Shown here one piece after another: positions 15,934 to 24,733 of a DNA stretch of 39,550 nucleotides. Both the position numbers and the translations under genes were made by a program. This stretch comes from JBAYJM01 sp964350585. Lineage in GTDB: Bacteria; Patescibacteriota; Patescibacteriia; 2-01-FULL-39-33. The notes under the pieces were generated by a model. That model was not told where the DNA came from and did not search any database. It was given only the letters and a program-made list of their open reading frames with translations. Numbering within the stretch: the stretch's first letter is position 1; the number at the start of each line of letters is the position of its first letter. The stretch is from assembly GCA_964350585.1 (NCBI GenBank), contig CAYGKC010000007.1, positions 1 to 39,550 on the forward strand. The letters are read 5' to 3'.

Positions 15934-17844
15934 TTAATCAAGCCAAGAAGCATCTCGGTTTTTATCATCAGAATCATCACCTTTAATTGATTTTAGCAAG
16001 TCTTTTGCCTCTTTATACCATTCTAAAGTTTCATCAGGCTCCTTTACTGCAGGTGTTTGTTGTTGTTTTTGAGCAAATGCAGGTTCCACTGGCGCCGGAT
16101 TTTCAGTATTATTTAATATATCAGTGGGCAAATTTTTTATTTTCAATTCGATTGGTTTTTTATTATCGTTTATACTTTTCTTTCTGGAGTCAACAAATTG
16201 TACCGGTTCTTTCGAAAGCGCTTCCGATAAGCTAATAGTAGGCTCTTTTACTGGAGTTTGAATAATTTCAATTTTCTTTTCAATTATTGGATCTCTTCTT
16301 TCCTTTTTCTTGCGTCTTTCTTCTTTTATATCTTTAAAACAATTATCACAATAAATAGGTTTGTCGGGAGAAGGTTCGAATCCCACAAATGAATGTTTCT
16401 TGCATACATCACAAACTATTTCTATTTTTTTTCTCTCTGTTGCCGGCTGCGGTTTACTTTCTACTTTTACCGGTTGTTGGATAACTCTGCTTTTTTGAGG
16501 AGGTACATATGGGGATTCTTCTCTTGATACGGTTTTTACCATATTATCGCTTAATTCCATTCCACTCCACCGATTAATCTTATCTTCAACCACTGCTCTT
16601 CCATGAGCATATCTTTCTCTTGAGACTTTTATTATTTTATCATTTGTATTTGTTACCAGTTCATCATATAAAGGGGGCAGTGTTTTAGCGGAAAAAGGAT
16701 CTGATGATATTCCGTCAATCATAAGCTTTAAATAAACGCAAAAAGAAGGCAAGTTAACTAAATCTTCTTCAGTAAAGAAAGGAGCAAACTCTTTTTCTAG
16801 CATTTCCGCATCTGCTGCACCTACCCTGAAACAAACAAGAGTTCCAACGTTACCAAATATTGCAGCAGCAACCTGTTCCGGCAGCTGTTCAATGTATTGA
16901 TGAGCGACTATTAAGTTAAGCTTGTATTTTCTGGCTTCGGATAAAATACTGGCAAAACTGTCAGTAGCAAAATTTTGGAATTCATCGACGTACAGATAAA
17001 AATCTTTTCTTTCTTTTTCAGGTATGTCAACTCTGCTCATAGCCGCTAAATACAGTTTGGTAACAATCATTGAACCTAAAAGTTGCATCGTATCTTCACC
17101 AATTCTTCCTTTTGATAAGTTTAGTATAAGGATTTTCCTGTTATCCATTATTTCACGTAAATCCAGAGTTGACTTTACTTGTCCGACAATGTTTCTGATT
17201 ACAAAATTCGATAAAAATTGGCCTACTTTGTTTTGAATAGGAGAAATAACTTCTTGTAATACTCTATCATTCCATTTAGAATATTCATTTGTCCAAAATG
17301 ACTTTACAACAGGATCTTTAATCTTATCAATAACTTTATCCCTATATTCTTTATCGACTAATATTCTCATTATGCCAAGCAAAGTGCTTCCAGGATAATC
17401 GAGCAAGGCTAAGACTGCGTTTCTTAAGATATATTCCAATCTAGGTCCCCAACTCTCTGCAAATTGTTTTTTAAAGACTCCTACGATTCCTGAGGCAATT
17501 AGATGCTTGTAATTTTCGTCAACAGCTTCAAGAATATTAAAAGAAATTGGAAATTCAGTATCTGCCGGATTAAAGTTAATGACATCATTTATTCGGTTTG
17601 CAGGAATATAGTTTAATATTTTTTCTGCCGTATCTCCGTGAGGATCAACATAGCAACAGCCTTCTCCTTTAATAATGTCTGAGATAATTAAATTCTCAAG
17701 CAGAGTTGTTTTACCCATACCGGTTTTACCGATAACGTACATATGGCGCCTGCGGTCATCTCTTTTAATGCCAAAACTCCGCTCTTGATTGCGGTAATTT
17801 GTTGCTCCGAATACTGTTATGTCTTGGTCGCTAAAATCTGGCAT
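15934..17844 (-). CDS. VirD4/TraG-like DNA-binding ATPase with C-terminal zinc ribbon
   Basis: A 636-aa P-loop ATPase of the type IV coupling protein/HerA group. Walker A is GKTGMGKTT (39-47), followed by DPHGDTAEKIL; Walker B is YLYVDEFQNFATDS, then SEARKYKLNLIVAHQYIEQL, typical of TraG/VirD4 proteins. There is no N-terminal membrane anchor, unlike true coupling proteins; the partner gene at 17866 supplies one. After about residue 470 come a zinc ribbon (CDVC and CDNC) and a long, charged, probably disordered tail. It may be a DNA-pumping ATPase in conjugation, uptake or segregation. No relaxase or VirB4 is present in the window. Confidence 0.9.
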   Translation of the reverse strand: MPDFSDQDITVFGATNYRNQERSFGIKRDDRRRHMYVIGKTGMGKTTLLENLIISDIIKGEGCCYVDPHGDTAEKILNYIPANRINDVINFNPADTEFPISFNILEAVDENYKHLIASGIVGVFKKQFAESWGPRLEYILRNAVLALLDYPGSTLLGIMRILVDKEYRDKVIDKIKDPVVKSFWTNEYSKWNDRVLQEVISPIQNKVGQFLSNFVIRNIVGQVKSTLDLREIMDNRKILILNLSKGRIGEDTMQLLGSMIVTKLYLAAMSRVDIPEKERKDFYLYVDEFQNFATDSFASILSEARKYKLNLIVAHQYIEQLPEQVAAAIFGNVGTLVCFRVGAADAEMLEKEFAPFFTEEDLVNLPSFCVYLKLMIDGISSDPFSAKTLPPLYDELVTNTNDKIIKVSRERYAHGRAVVEDKINRWSGMELSDNMVKTVSREESPYVPPQKSRVIQQPVKVESKPQPATERKKIEIVCDVCKKHSFVGFEPSPDKPIYCDNCFKDIKEERRKKKERRDPIIEKKIEIIQTPVKEPTISLSEALSKEPVQFVDSRKKSINDNKKPIELKIKNLPTDILNNTENPAPVEPAFAQKQQQTPAVKEPDETLEWYKEAKDLLKSIKGDDSDDKNRDASWLD

Positions 17845-17865
17845 ATATAAACGTTTTATATTTAA

Positions 17866-19317
17866 TTAAACAACTGGTAAGTTAGGCGGTGGAGCCGCTT
17901 TTTTCTTTTCGGTAATTGGCTGATATCCCAGTTGCGGACTGATTTCTGGTTCAACAGGAGTGGGAATATTTTTTTTGAAAACACTTTGGTAAGGAAGGCG
18001 TGTTGGCGGTGCTGATTTTTTAGTTTCAGTTCTTTCAAGGGTGGCGGCTTTAACGCTCATCATTGGGAAATGCCAAACAGTAGCAAGTTCTTCTTCATTA
18101 AAAACATGATTTGTGGGATCATCTCCGTAAACCGGATGTCTCATACAATAAAGATACATAATTCTATTTTGCTTCTGTGCTACGCGTTGCGGGACTCTTG
18201 TATAATCTACCGAAGTTTTGCTGAATCCTCCACCGGGTTTTAGCGCGTTGCAATTTAGACTATTGAATTGTTTGATGGAACCAGCAATTCCAGAAACTCC
18301 CCTATTTTTATTAAAGACTTCTTTTTTTGCCAAATAAATATATCTCCATTTAAAACCAAAATTTGATTTTGCTAATTTTTCTTGAACTTTTTCCAAAACT
18401 GTTTTTTCTCCAGGAGTCAAATTCATAACTTTAAAAAGGTTTTCTTCCTTTTTGACTGGTGCAGCTTCGCCACTGCCAAAAAGAGAAAATACTGCTTTTA
18501 GTAAACCATCGAAAAAGCCTCCCGGCAATGACAGTATGTTATCGGTTATGGATTGAGGCGGGGTATATGATTGGCCTGCTAGTTGTTTGATTACTTTTTT
18601 TGCTGTTTCTCCCCATCCGGCAGCTCTGGGTGTTATTACAATTTGCATCCAGCCTTGTTCTCCAGGTCCGAAACGTCCTAAATTTTCCAGAAGAGATGCC
18701 ATCGGATCCATAAATTCTTGCGTTAATCCATGTTCAAATTCTTTATAGGTTTTAATAGGAAACGGATAATCTTTAACAAGCACAAACTCAGAACCCCAAA
18801 GGTCGTATTCACTATTGGGAAATTTCATTTTGGCATAGTCTTGCGTATAATCTTCAACCTCAGTAATTTCTGCATCAGGATATTGAGCATAAACGGATGC
18901 CTCTATCATATCTCTGTACTTTTTTTGTGTTCTGATGAGAAATTGAATGTATCCCTCAATTGTGACTATTTCAAAGGAAAAACTATCTAAAATTTTACCG
19001 GTCCAATAAATATCAAGAAGATTGAAGTTAACGTGAGCCCCGGCAATAGTTTGGAAAATGTTTTCTACTGCTTTGGGAGTTTGTTCGTTATTTTTGGGAA
19101 TATCTATAGCTAAAAGGACGAATTCCCATTTTGAGGCATAAATTCCTTGTCGGCCGTCTAACCATACCTCATATATTTGGTAAATAAAAAACGCCAAAAA
19201 AATAACCCATAAGCCATGCCAAAAGAAATACATAGCAATAGAAACGGGGTCTTGATTTGCAAATTGATTAATAAAATATGATAAATTTTCAAAAATACCA
19301 CTTAAACCGAAATCCAT
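17866..19317 (-). CDS. Unknown membrane-anchored partner of the TraG-like ATPase
   Basis: A 483-aa protein with one or two N-terminal hydrophobic helices (about residues 27-50, FFWHGLWVIFLAFFIYQIY) and a large soluble remainder that faces the cytosol if the charge rule holds (RQGIYASKWE after the helix). The C-terminal 60 residues are Pro- and Lys-rich. It lies 21 bases upstream of the ATPase gene, with one promoter for both. Pairs of this kind recur in CPR genomes as far as I know, but I cannot name a function. It could be the missing membrane anchor of the ATPase, which lacks one. Confidence 0.85.
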   Translation of the reverse strand: MDFGLSGIFENLSYFINQFANQDPVSIAMYFFWHGLWVIFLAFFIYQIYEVWLDGRQGIYASKWEFVLLAIDIPKNNEQTPKAVENIFQTIAGAHVNFNLLDIYWTGKILDSFSFEIVTIEGYIQFLIRTQKKYRDMIEASVYAQYPDAEITEVEDYTQDYAKMKFPNSEYDLWGSEFVLVKDYPFPIKTYKEFEHGLTQEFMDPMASLLENLGRFGPGEQGWMQIVITPRAAGWGETAKKVIKQLAGQSYTPPQSITDNILSLPGGFFDGLLKAVFSLFGSGEAAPVKKEENLFKVMNLTPGEKTVLEKVQEKLAKSNFGFKWRYIYLAKKEVFNKNRGVSGIAGSIKQFNSLNCNALKPGGGFSKTSVDYTRVPQRVAQKQNRIMYLYCMRHPVYGDDPTNHVFNEEELATVWHFPMMSVKAATLERTETKKSAPPTRLPYQSVFKKNIPTPVEPEISPQLGYQPITEKKKAAPPPNLPVV

Positions 19318-19378
19318 ATTATCTTAATTTAATTAAAATATTTAAAATTACGTTAATTAACTTTTCTTTTTCATTTTT

Positions 19379-19406
19379 ATTATAACACTTATCAAGACAA
19401 AAACAA
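19379..19406 (-). promoter_or_regulatory. Promoter of the membrane protein-ATPase operon
   Basis: On the minus strand: extended -10 TGT-TATAAT (hexamer at 19379-19384), 16-base spacer, -35 TTGTTT near 19401-19406. The -35 lies within the terminator stem of the gene upstream. Confidence 0.6.
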
Positions 19407-19437
19407 AAGCGTTACTTTTTAGATAACGCTTTTGTTT
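19396..19437 (-). terminator. Terminator of the sigma4-HARE gene
   Basis: A perfect 14-bp inverted repeat (19401-19414 and 19424-19437, arm AAACAAAAGCGTTA) sits 8 bases after the stop, with T-rich sequence next on the minus strand. Confidence 0.8.
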
Positions 19438-19444
19438 AATTCTT

Positions 19445-20587
19445 TTATTCTTTTCTGACTGTGTATTTGCCGTCAGGCAATTTTTCAATTTTTTTACTAT
19501 TCATTAATGAAAGGTATATTGTTGATTTTTTAACAGTTCTTCTGCTTAAAACGTTTTCAATTATTTCTTCTTTTGTCATTGGACCCTTTTCAATTAATAA
19601 TTCCTGAATAACGTCCGCTACATTGCCTGATTTATAACCCCATTCTTTTAGAGCGTAAATGCCGCGTCCAATAAGAATGTATTTATCATCCAAGATAAGC
19701 TCATTATGAACTGTTGGAGGATAAGCTATTTTTTCATCAAATTTATTTTCGTTAATCATATTTGCAATTTCTACGAAATGCAAAGGCTTTCCAGCTTTTT
19801 TTAATGAGATGTAAATTTTATCATTAATCTTTTTTGGCTGTACAATTCCCCATGACACTAAACCCCATTCATCAAAAAGATCTTGTTTAATTCTCCTGCT
19901 GGCTCTTAGATAACTTTCTAATATTTTATTAACATCTTCTTCAGTGGCTTCAAGGAAAAAAGATGAAGACATGATTTTTTCCTTATTTTCACTAAAATAG
20001 TTTGAATTTTTGAATTTATCAATTAATTCAGTTAGTTTCATTGGAGCTTTGTTTGCTTCAATTAACTTTGTTATTTCAAAAATTATTTCTTTTAAAAATT
20101 CAATATTAGCGCTGTCTAGTCTCCATAAGTGATTAAATTCCTTATCTTGCTTAATTTTTTTGATATTATCTGAAAAAATATGTTCTGCAAGGAAAAGAAG
20201 CGAATTCTCGCTGTCTGGATGATTGTTAACATAATTCAATATGCTTTCAAGGAAAAATTCTTCTTCCATAACTCCGCCATACTGCTCTAATAGACCAGAA
20301 ACAACTCTTTCTGCTTCAGTTATTTCAGTTCTTAGCTCTTGAATCTGTTTTAATTTGTTTATGGTAAGATTTTCAATCTGTCTTACGCGTTCTCTGGTAA
20401 TGCCATAGTGACCTCCAATTTCTTCAAGTGTAAACTTTTTCTCTGTACCCAAGCCGAACCTACGCCTAATAACATCCTTTTCTTTTTCATTTAAATATGA
20501 AAATAAAACATTTAATGTTTCAATAGGATTAAATAAAGCGATTTTCTCTTGAAATTGATTTTTTCTTACTTGATCTAAGATTGACAT
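19445..20587 (-). CDS. Sigma-70 region 4 / HARE-HTH fusion regulator
   Basis: A 380-aa protein. Residues about 31-82 form a sigma-70 region 4 helix-turn-helix (LNEKEKDVIRRRFGLG, FTLEEIGGHYGITRERVRQIE). Regions 1-3 are absent, so it is not a complete sigma factor. A helical middle leads to a HARE-HTH domain at about 256-318 (KKAGKPLHFVEIANMI, ILIGRGIYALKEWGY), a fold also found in the RNA polymerase delta subunit. A second winged helix follows at about 322-378 (GPMTKEEIIENVL, LPDGKYTV). Family knowledge links these domains to RNA polymerase and promoter DNA. It is monocistronic with a perfect-consensus promoter and a strong terminator. Confidence 0.92.
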   Translation of the reverse strand: MSILDQVRKNQFQEKIALFNPIETLNVLFSYLNEKEKDVIRRRFGLGTEKKFTLEEIGGHYGITRERVRQIENLTINKLKQIQELRTEITEAERVVSGLLEQYGGVMEEEFFLESILNYVNNHPDSENSLLFLAEHIFSDNIKKIKQDKEFNHLWRLDSANIEFLKEIIFEITKLIEANKAPMKLTELIDKFKNSNYFSENKEKIMSSSFFLEATEEDVNKILESYLRASRRIKQDLFDEWGLVSWGIVQPKKINDKIYISLKKAGKPLHFVEIANMINENKFDEKIAYPPTVHNELILDDKYILIGRGIYALKEWGYKSGNVADVIQELLIEKGPMTKEEIIENVLSRRTVKKSTIYLSLMNSKKIEKLPDGKYTVRKE

Positions 20588-20650
20588 ATGATATTAAATT
20601 AAGGATAACTAAATTTAGACAAAAATATTGCTAAATTCCTTATATCTATA

Positions 20651-20679
20651 ATTATATCAAAAATAACATCTTTTGTCAA
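20651..20679 (-). promoter_or_regulatory. Consensus promoter of the sigma4-HARE gene
   Basis: On the minus strand: TTGACA (20674-20679), 17-base spacer ending TGA, TATAAT (20651-20656). Both hexamers are perfect. The leader is about 57 bases. Confidence 0.88.
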
Positions 20680-20686
20680 TAGTAAA

Positions 20687-20711
20687 TAAAAAAGCCCCAA
20701 TTATGTGGGGC
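20687..20711 (-). terminator. secDF terminator
   Basis: On the minus strand GCCCCA-CATAAT-TGGGGC followed by seven T, 19 bases after the secF stop. Confidence 0.85.
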
Positions 20712-20729
20712 AATTTTAGTAATTAAAGC

Positions 20730-21647
20730 CTATCTGCTCCCTTTTCTTTTTCTGTCAAACTTAAACCAATCAACGATAATCGCGCTAGCGATAAATATCG
20801 AAGAATAGGTTCCGATACTGATACCGATTATAAGAGCAAGAATAAAATATTTGATTGTTGCGCCGCCAATAAAAAATAGTGAAAATAAAACCAGTAAGGT
20901 GGTTATAGAGGTATTTAATGATCTACTTATGGTTTGATTTACGCTGTCATTAACAACATTTTCAAAATCTGTGTAATGTTTTGATAAGTTTTCTCTAGTT
21001 CTGTCAAAAACAACTATTGTGTCATGGACTGAAAAACCTAAAATAGTAAGCAGTGCTGTAATAAATAAAACATCTACTTCAATATTTAGAAATCTGCCCA
21101 GTATGGCAAATATTCCTGCAACAATTGTTATGTCATGTATCAAAGCTAAAATTGCTGATAATCCGTATTTCCATGAAACAACCGGCCTGGAAACTTTTCT
21201 AAAAGCGTAAGCAATATACAAAACAATACAGATAACGGCAACAATAATTGCTAGCCAAGCTTTTTGTCCAGTTTCTTTGCCTATAATAGGACCGATTGAT
21301 TCAAAACGAAGTTCCTTTATGGTATTTTCTTCGGAAGCAAATTTTTGACTAACTGTATCGAGAATTTGCTGATGAGTAGGTTGATCTACATCTTTAAATC
21401 TTAAGAGTATCCCCTTTTCACCTTCAGCCTGCACTTTCATTTCACCAAGATTTAAAGACTTTAATTCTTCTTGAATTTCAAAGGCTTGAGGGCGCTCACT
21501 ACTAAAGGATATTTCCATCATACTTCCTCCGGTAAAATCAAGCCCCGGCTTTAATCCCCAAATTATTAAGGAAGCAAGTGAAATTAAAAATACTGCTATA
21601 GAAATTGAATAGAAAATTTTTCTGTTTTGAATTATTCTAAATTTCAT
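20730..21647 (-). CDS. secF: Protein translocase subunit SecF
   Basis: A 305-aa membrane protein with six helices and one periplasmic domain. Hallmarks are LKPGLDFTGGSMMEISF near residue 32, FESIGPIIGKETGQKAW, and FSVHDTIVVFDRTREN followed by SLNTSITTLLVL. With SecD it uses the proton motive force to help pull secreted proteins across the membrane. It starts 4 bases after the secD stop. Confidence 0.97.
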   Translation of the reverse strand: MKFRIIQNRKIFYSISIAVFLISLASLIIWGLKPGLDFTGGSMMEISFSSERPQAFEIQEELKSLNLGEMKVQAEGEKGILLRFKDVDQPTHQQILDTVSQKFASEENTIKELRFESIGPIIGKETGQKAWLAIIVAVICIVLYIAYAFRKVSRPVVSWKYGLSAILALIHDITIVAGIFAILGRFLNIEVDVLFITALLTILGFSVHDTIVVFDRTRENLSKHYTDFENVVNDSVNQTISRSLNTSITTLLVLFSLFFIGGATIKYFILALIIGISIGTYSSIFIASAIIVDWFKFDRKRKGSR

Positions 21648-21651
21648 AATA

Positions 21652-23523
21652 TTAATTAGTGTTGATATTAGGAGCTTCAGCTTTTTTTGCTTCTTTTGAT
21701 TCTGCTATGCCGTAAAACCATTTATTTTGAAATGCTTTCCAGCCAACAAATAATCTTAGAAGCTGTCTAGTAATAGTAATCGCTGAAAACATTGAAATGA
21801 TTGTTCCTATCGCAAGTGTTAAAGCAAAACCTTTGATTATACTTGTTCCAAACCAGAATAAAATTATGCAAGTTATTAGTGAAGAAATGTTAGAATCTCT
21901 AATTGATGTCCATGCTCTATGAAAACCTTCTCTCACAGCTAATGGCAAGTCTTTTCCTGATTTTAATTCTTCCTTTAATCTGGCGAAAATTAAGACGTTA
22001 GCATCAACTGCCATTCCAATGGAAAGAATAAATCCGGCAATACCCGCTAAAGTTAAAGTGATTGGAATTGTTTTAAAAATAGCCAAAGTTATTGTGGTAT
22101 AAATCAATAGGGCAACTACAGAGATAATTCCAGGTAATCTATAGAATAAAATCATAAATATAGCTACCAAAATTAGTCCGATTATTCCGGCAAACAAGCT
22201 TTTTTGTACAGATTCGTTGCCAAGAGAGGCGCCAACGGTAGTTTGAGAAATCAAATTAATTGGAACGGGAAGTGCTCCTGCGTTTAAGCGTTGTGAAAGG
22301 AGTTTAGCTTCTGATAATGAGAAATTGCCTTCGATTACAGCCTGTCCTGTAAGAATGGCAGTGTTTACTCGTGGAATGCTTATTGCTTCTCCGTCTAAAA
22401 ATATTGCTATTAATTTGCCAATATTTTGTTTTGTTAGTTCTGCAAATAGTTGGCTTCCTTCAGAATCAAATTCTAAACCAACTAATGGCAATCCTGTATT
22501 GGGATCAAATTCCAATCTTGCTTTCTTTAAATTCTTTCCTGTTAATTTTGTAGCAATCCATTCTGATTCTAAATTTACTCCAATATCTGCTGCATTTTTT
22601 GTTTTTATTAAAATATGGCTCATCTCGACTTCTTGTGAGTCGCCTTCCCCTTTTCTATTTTCTAATTTGACTATATGATAACCAAATTGTGTTTCAACTA
22701 ATTGAGGATAAATTTCCCCAGCTTTAAAATTTTCATTAAAAATTACAGTTTCGATTTCTGGGATAAATATTCCTTTTGTTATTCCTGAATAGAAACCACC
22801 ATTTTCTTTACTGCCAGGATCGTCACTGTTTTCTTTTGCTAAAGAGGCGAAATCTGCTCCCGCTTTTGTTTTTCTTAATAGATCTTCCGCTTTTTTCTTT
22901 GCTTCAGTATTTAAATCATTAAGTTGTTTTTGTTGATCAGGTGTGAGTTGGTTATTTATTGATTCCGGATTTTCGATTTTAAACTCTAGAAAAGGAGTTT
23001 CACCAATCATTTTAATAGCTTGATTAATATCATAAACGCCGGCAAGCTCAACAACAACCCTCCAATCACCGCTTACGTGGTTTGTTTGAACTAAGGGCTC
23101 TGAAATTCCTAAAGAATTTACTCTTCTTTCGATTACATCCCTGACGCCCGCTATAGAATCTGCTCTGTCTTCTTCTGGAATTTCACTCATATCTGCGCTG
23201 TATACTAAATGGCTTCCACCCTGCAAATCCAATCCTAAGTGGAATTTTGGGCCATAATTTTGTAATTCAATTTCCTTTACATTTTTAAATGCAAGTCTAT
23301 TGCTTCCATCAAGGGGATTTTTATCCCATGAGGGCCATACATTTAGGGAATTAACTACAGGTATTGAAGACAATGCCGCGTCCGTTTTCCTTGAAACTGG
23401 ATTATTGCTCCCAATTACATCAATAAATAATGTAATCAGAAATAAGACAATGATTGCAAAAACAGCCCATTTAAGTTTTTTTCTGGGATTTGTGTTTTTG
23501 TGTTTTTTAAATTTTTCTGCCAT
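21652..23523 (-). CDS. secD: Protein translocase subunit SecD with parvulin-like insert
   Basis: A 623-aa SecD. Standard parts: first helix at 17-38, FHLGLDLQGGSHLVYSA (94-110), the P1 head elements, LTGKNLKKARLEFDPNTG (327-344), and five C-terminal helices with ILSIGMAVDANVLIFARLKEE (499-519). Between LEFKI (179-183) and the WIATKLTG strand (322-329) lies an insertion of about 135 residues that looks like a parvulin prolyl isomerase: ADFASLAKENSDDPGSKENG, then IPEIETVIF, QFGYHIVKLENR (279-290) and MSHILIKTK (301-309). In ordinary parvulins the SHIL strand comes first; here it comes last. The start at 23523 is preceded by a promoter. Confidence 0.96.
   Translation of the reverse strand: MAEKFKKHKNTNPRKKLKWAVFAIIVLFLITLFIDVIGSNNPVSRKTDAALSSIPVVNSLNVWPSWDKNPLDGSNRLAFKNVKEIELQNYGPKFHLGLDLQGGSHLVYSADMSEIPEEDRADSIAGVRDVIERRVNSLGISEPLVQTNHVSGDWRVVVELAGVYDINQAIKMIGETPFLEFKIENPESINNQLTPDQQKQLNDLNTEAKKKAEDLLRKTKAGADFASLAKENSDDPGSKENGGFYSGITKGIFIPEIETVIFNENFKAGEIYPQLVETQFGYHIVKLENRKGEGDSQEVEMSHILIKTKNAADIGVNLESEWIATKLTGKNLKKARLEFDPNTGLPLVGLEFDSEGSQLFAELTKQNIGKLIAIFLDGEAISIPRVNTAILTGQAVIEGNFSLSEAKLLSQRLNAGALPVPINLISQTTVGASLGNESVQKSLFAGIIGLILVAIFMILFYRLPGIISVVALLIYTTITLAIFKTIPITLTLAGIAGFILSIGMAVDANVLIFARLKEELKSGKDLPLAVREGFHRAWTSIRDSNISSLITCIILFWFGTSIIKGFALTLAIGTIISMFSAITITRQLLRLFVGWKAFQNKWFYGIAESKEAKKAEAPNINTN
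22564..22968 (-). other. Parvulin-like domain inserted in SecD
   Basis: This covers SecD residues about 186-320. Both conserved parvulin histidines are present (GYH at 281-283, SHI at 302-304), as are the GG of KENGGFYSG and the F-x-P-E segment. The order of strands is permuted relative to PpiC, PrsA or SurA. The domain would lie outside the membrane with the SecD head. Confidence 0.8.
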
Positions 23524-23555
23524 TTGATGTTAATTACAAATTTAAATTCCTGATT

Positions 23556-23584
23556 ATTTTAGCAAATAAAGATTAAATTGGCAA
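23556..23584 (-). promoter_or_regulatory. secDF promoter
   Basis: On the minus strand: TTGCCA (23579-23584), 17-base spacer ending TGC, TAAAAT (23556-23561). Confidence 0.65.
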
Positions 23585-23636
23585 GCATAAAATACTCGAT
23601 ATTAAAATGTCTTAGGCTTATTATATTAATTGGTTA

Positions 23637-24641
23637 TTAATTTTTTATAGCCATTTCTATGAGCCTGTTTGAGTAGCCCCATTCATTGTCATACCAGGCA
23701 AGGATTTTGGCAAAGTTCCCATCGATTAATTTTGTGTATTTTAAATCTACGATAACTGAATAATCAGTTTTAATCACATCAGTAGAAACAATTTCATCAT
23801 CAGGTCCGGCAATTCCTAAAATACCTTTATATTGAATTTTTTTTGTTGCATTAATAAAGCTTTTATTTATTTGGTCAACGGTTGTATTTTTTTTAAGGAT
23901 TAAAGTTATGTCTGAAAGAGAGCCGCAAATTATCGGAACCCTGACAGCAATGCCGTCAAATTTATCTTTAAGTTCAGGTATAACAAGTGCTGTAGCCTTG
24001 GCAGCACCGGTCGTTGAAGGAGCCATGTTAACCGCTCCCGCCCTTCCTCTTCTTAAATCTTTATCATCTGGACCATCCACTAATTTTTGAGTTGCTGTAT
24101 AAGCATGAATAGTTGTCATTAGTGATTTTTCAATTCCAAATTCTGATTCTAAAACCTGCATAACAGGAGCAATGCAATTTGTAGTGCAGGAGGCATTGGA
24201 AACAATATTGCTATTTCCTAAGTCTTTCGTTGTTTTATTTGTGCCAAAAACCAGTGTTGGGGTTTTTTCATCCTTAGCCGGGGATGATAAAACAACTTTT
24301 TTTGCACCAGCTTTAATATGCATTTGCAGTTCTTCATATTTTTCAAAAATTCCTGTGCATTCCAGTACTACATCTATGCCTAATTTTTTCCAAGGAAGCT
24401 TTGATGGATCTTTTTGACAAATAACCATTATTTTTTTTCCATTGATCACTAGATTATTATCTTTGAAGCCAACTGTTTTATCGAAGCGGCCGTAAACAGA
24501 GTCATATTTTAGCAAATATGCCATTGTTTTAATATTCATTAAATCATTTATAGCAACCACTTCAATATTTTTTTTAGTTAAGGCAATTTTTAAAGCTGCT
24601 CTTCCTATTCTTCCAAATCCGTTTATGGCAATTTTTTTCAT
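23637..24641 (-). CDS. gap: Glyceraldehyde-3-phosphate dehydrogenase
   Basis: A 334-aa GAPDH. The NAD-binding N-terminus IAINGFGRIGRAALKIAL and the catalytic Cys in SNASCTTNCIAPV (about residue 152) are intact. TIHAYTATQKLVDGP, RRGRAGAVNMAPSTTGAAKA and AWYDNEWGYSNRLIEM complete the family pattern. It converts glyceraldehyde-3-phosphate to 1,3-bisphosphoglycerate in glycolysis. It stands alone; the upstream sequence has an extended -10 (TGTTATAAT, hexamer at 24668-24673). Confidence 0.97.
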   Translation of the reverse strand: MKKIAINGFGRIGRAALKIALTKKNIEVVAINDLMNIKTMAYLLKYDSVYGRFDKTVGFKDNNLVINGKKIMVICQKDPSKLPWKKLGIDVVLECTGIFEKYEELQMHIKAGAKKVVLSSPAKDEKTPTLVFGTNKTTKDLGNSNIVSNASCTTNCIAPVMQVLESEFGIEKSLMTTIHAYTATQKLVDGPDDKDLRRGRAGAVNMAPSTTGAAKATALVIPELKDKFDGIAVRVPIICGSLSDITLILKKNTTVDQINKSFINATKKIQYKGILGIAGPDDEIVSTDVIKTDYSVIVDLKYTKLIDGNFAKILAWYDNEWGYSNRLIEMAIKN

Positions 24642-24667
24642 AATATTTATTTTTATTAATTTTAATT

Positions 24668-24673
24668 ATTATA
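24668..24673 (-). promoter_or_regulatory. Extended -10 upstream of gap
   Basis: TGT-TATAAT on the minus strand, 26 bases before the gap ATG; no good -35 is seen. Confidence 0.5.
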
Positions 24674-24692
24674 ACATTATTTTTTATCAATT

Positions 24693-24727
24693 AAAAAACC
24701 CGCCAGTCCATCTTTGAATTGGCGGGT
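24693..24727 (-). terminator. Terminator of the PilB-like gene
   Basis: On the minus strand ACCCGCCA and TGGCGGGT form an 8-bp stem with a 14-base loop, followed by six T. Confidence 0.85.
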
Positions 24728-24733
24728 ACGATG

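Noticed and set aside
19445..20587. A complete alternative sigma factor
   Set aside because: Region 2, needed to open the -10 and bind the core clamp, is absent; only region 4 is present.
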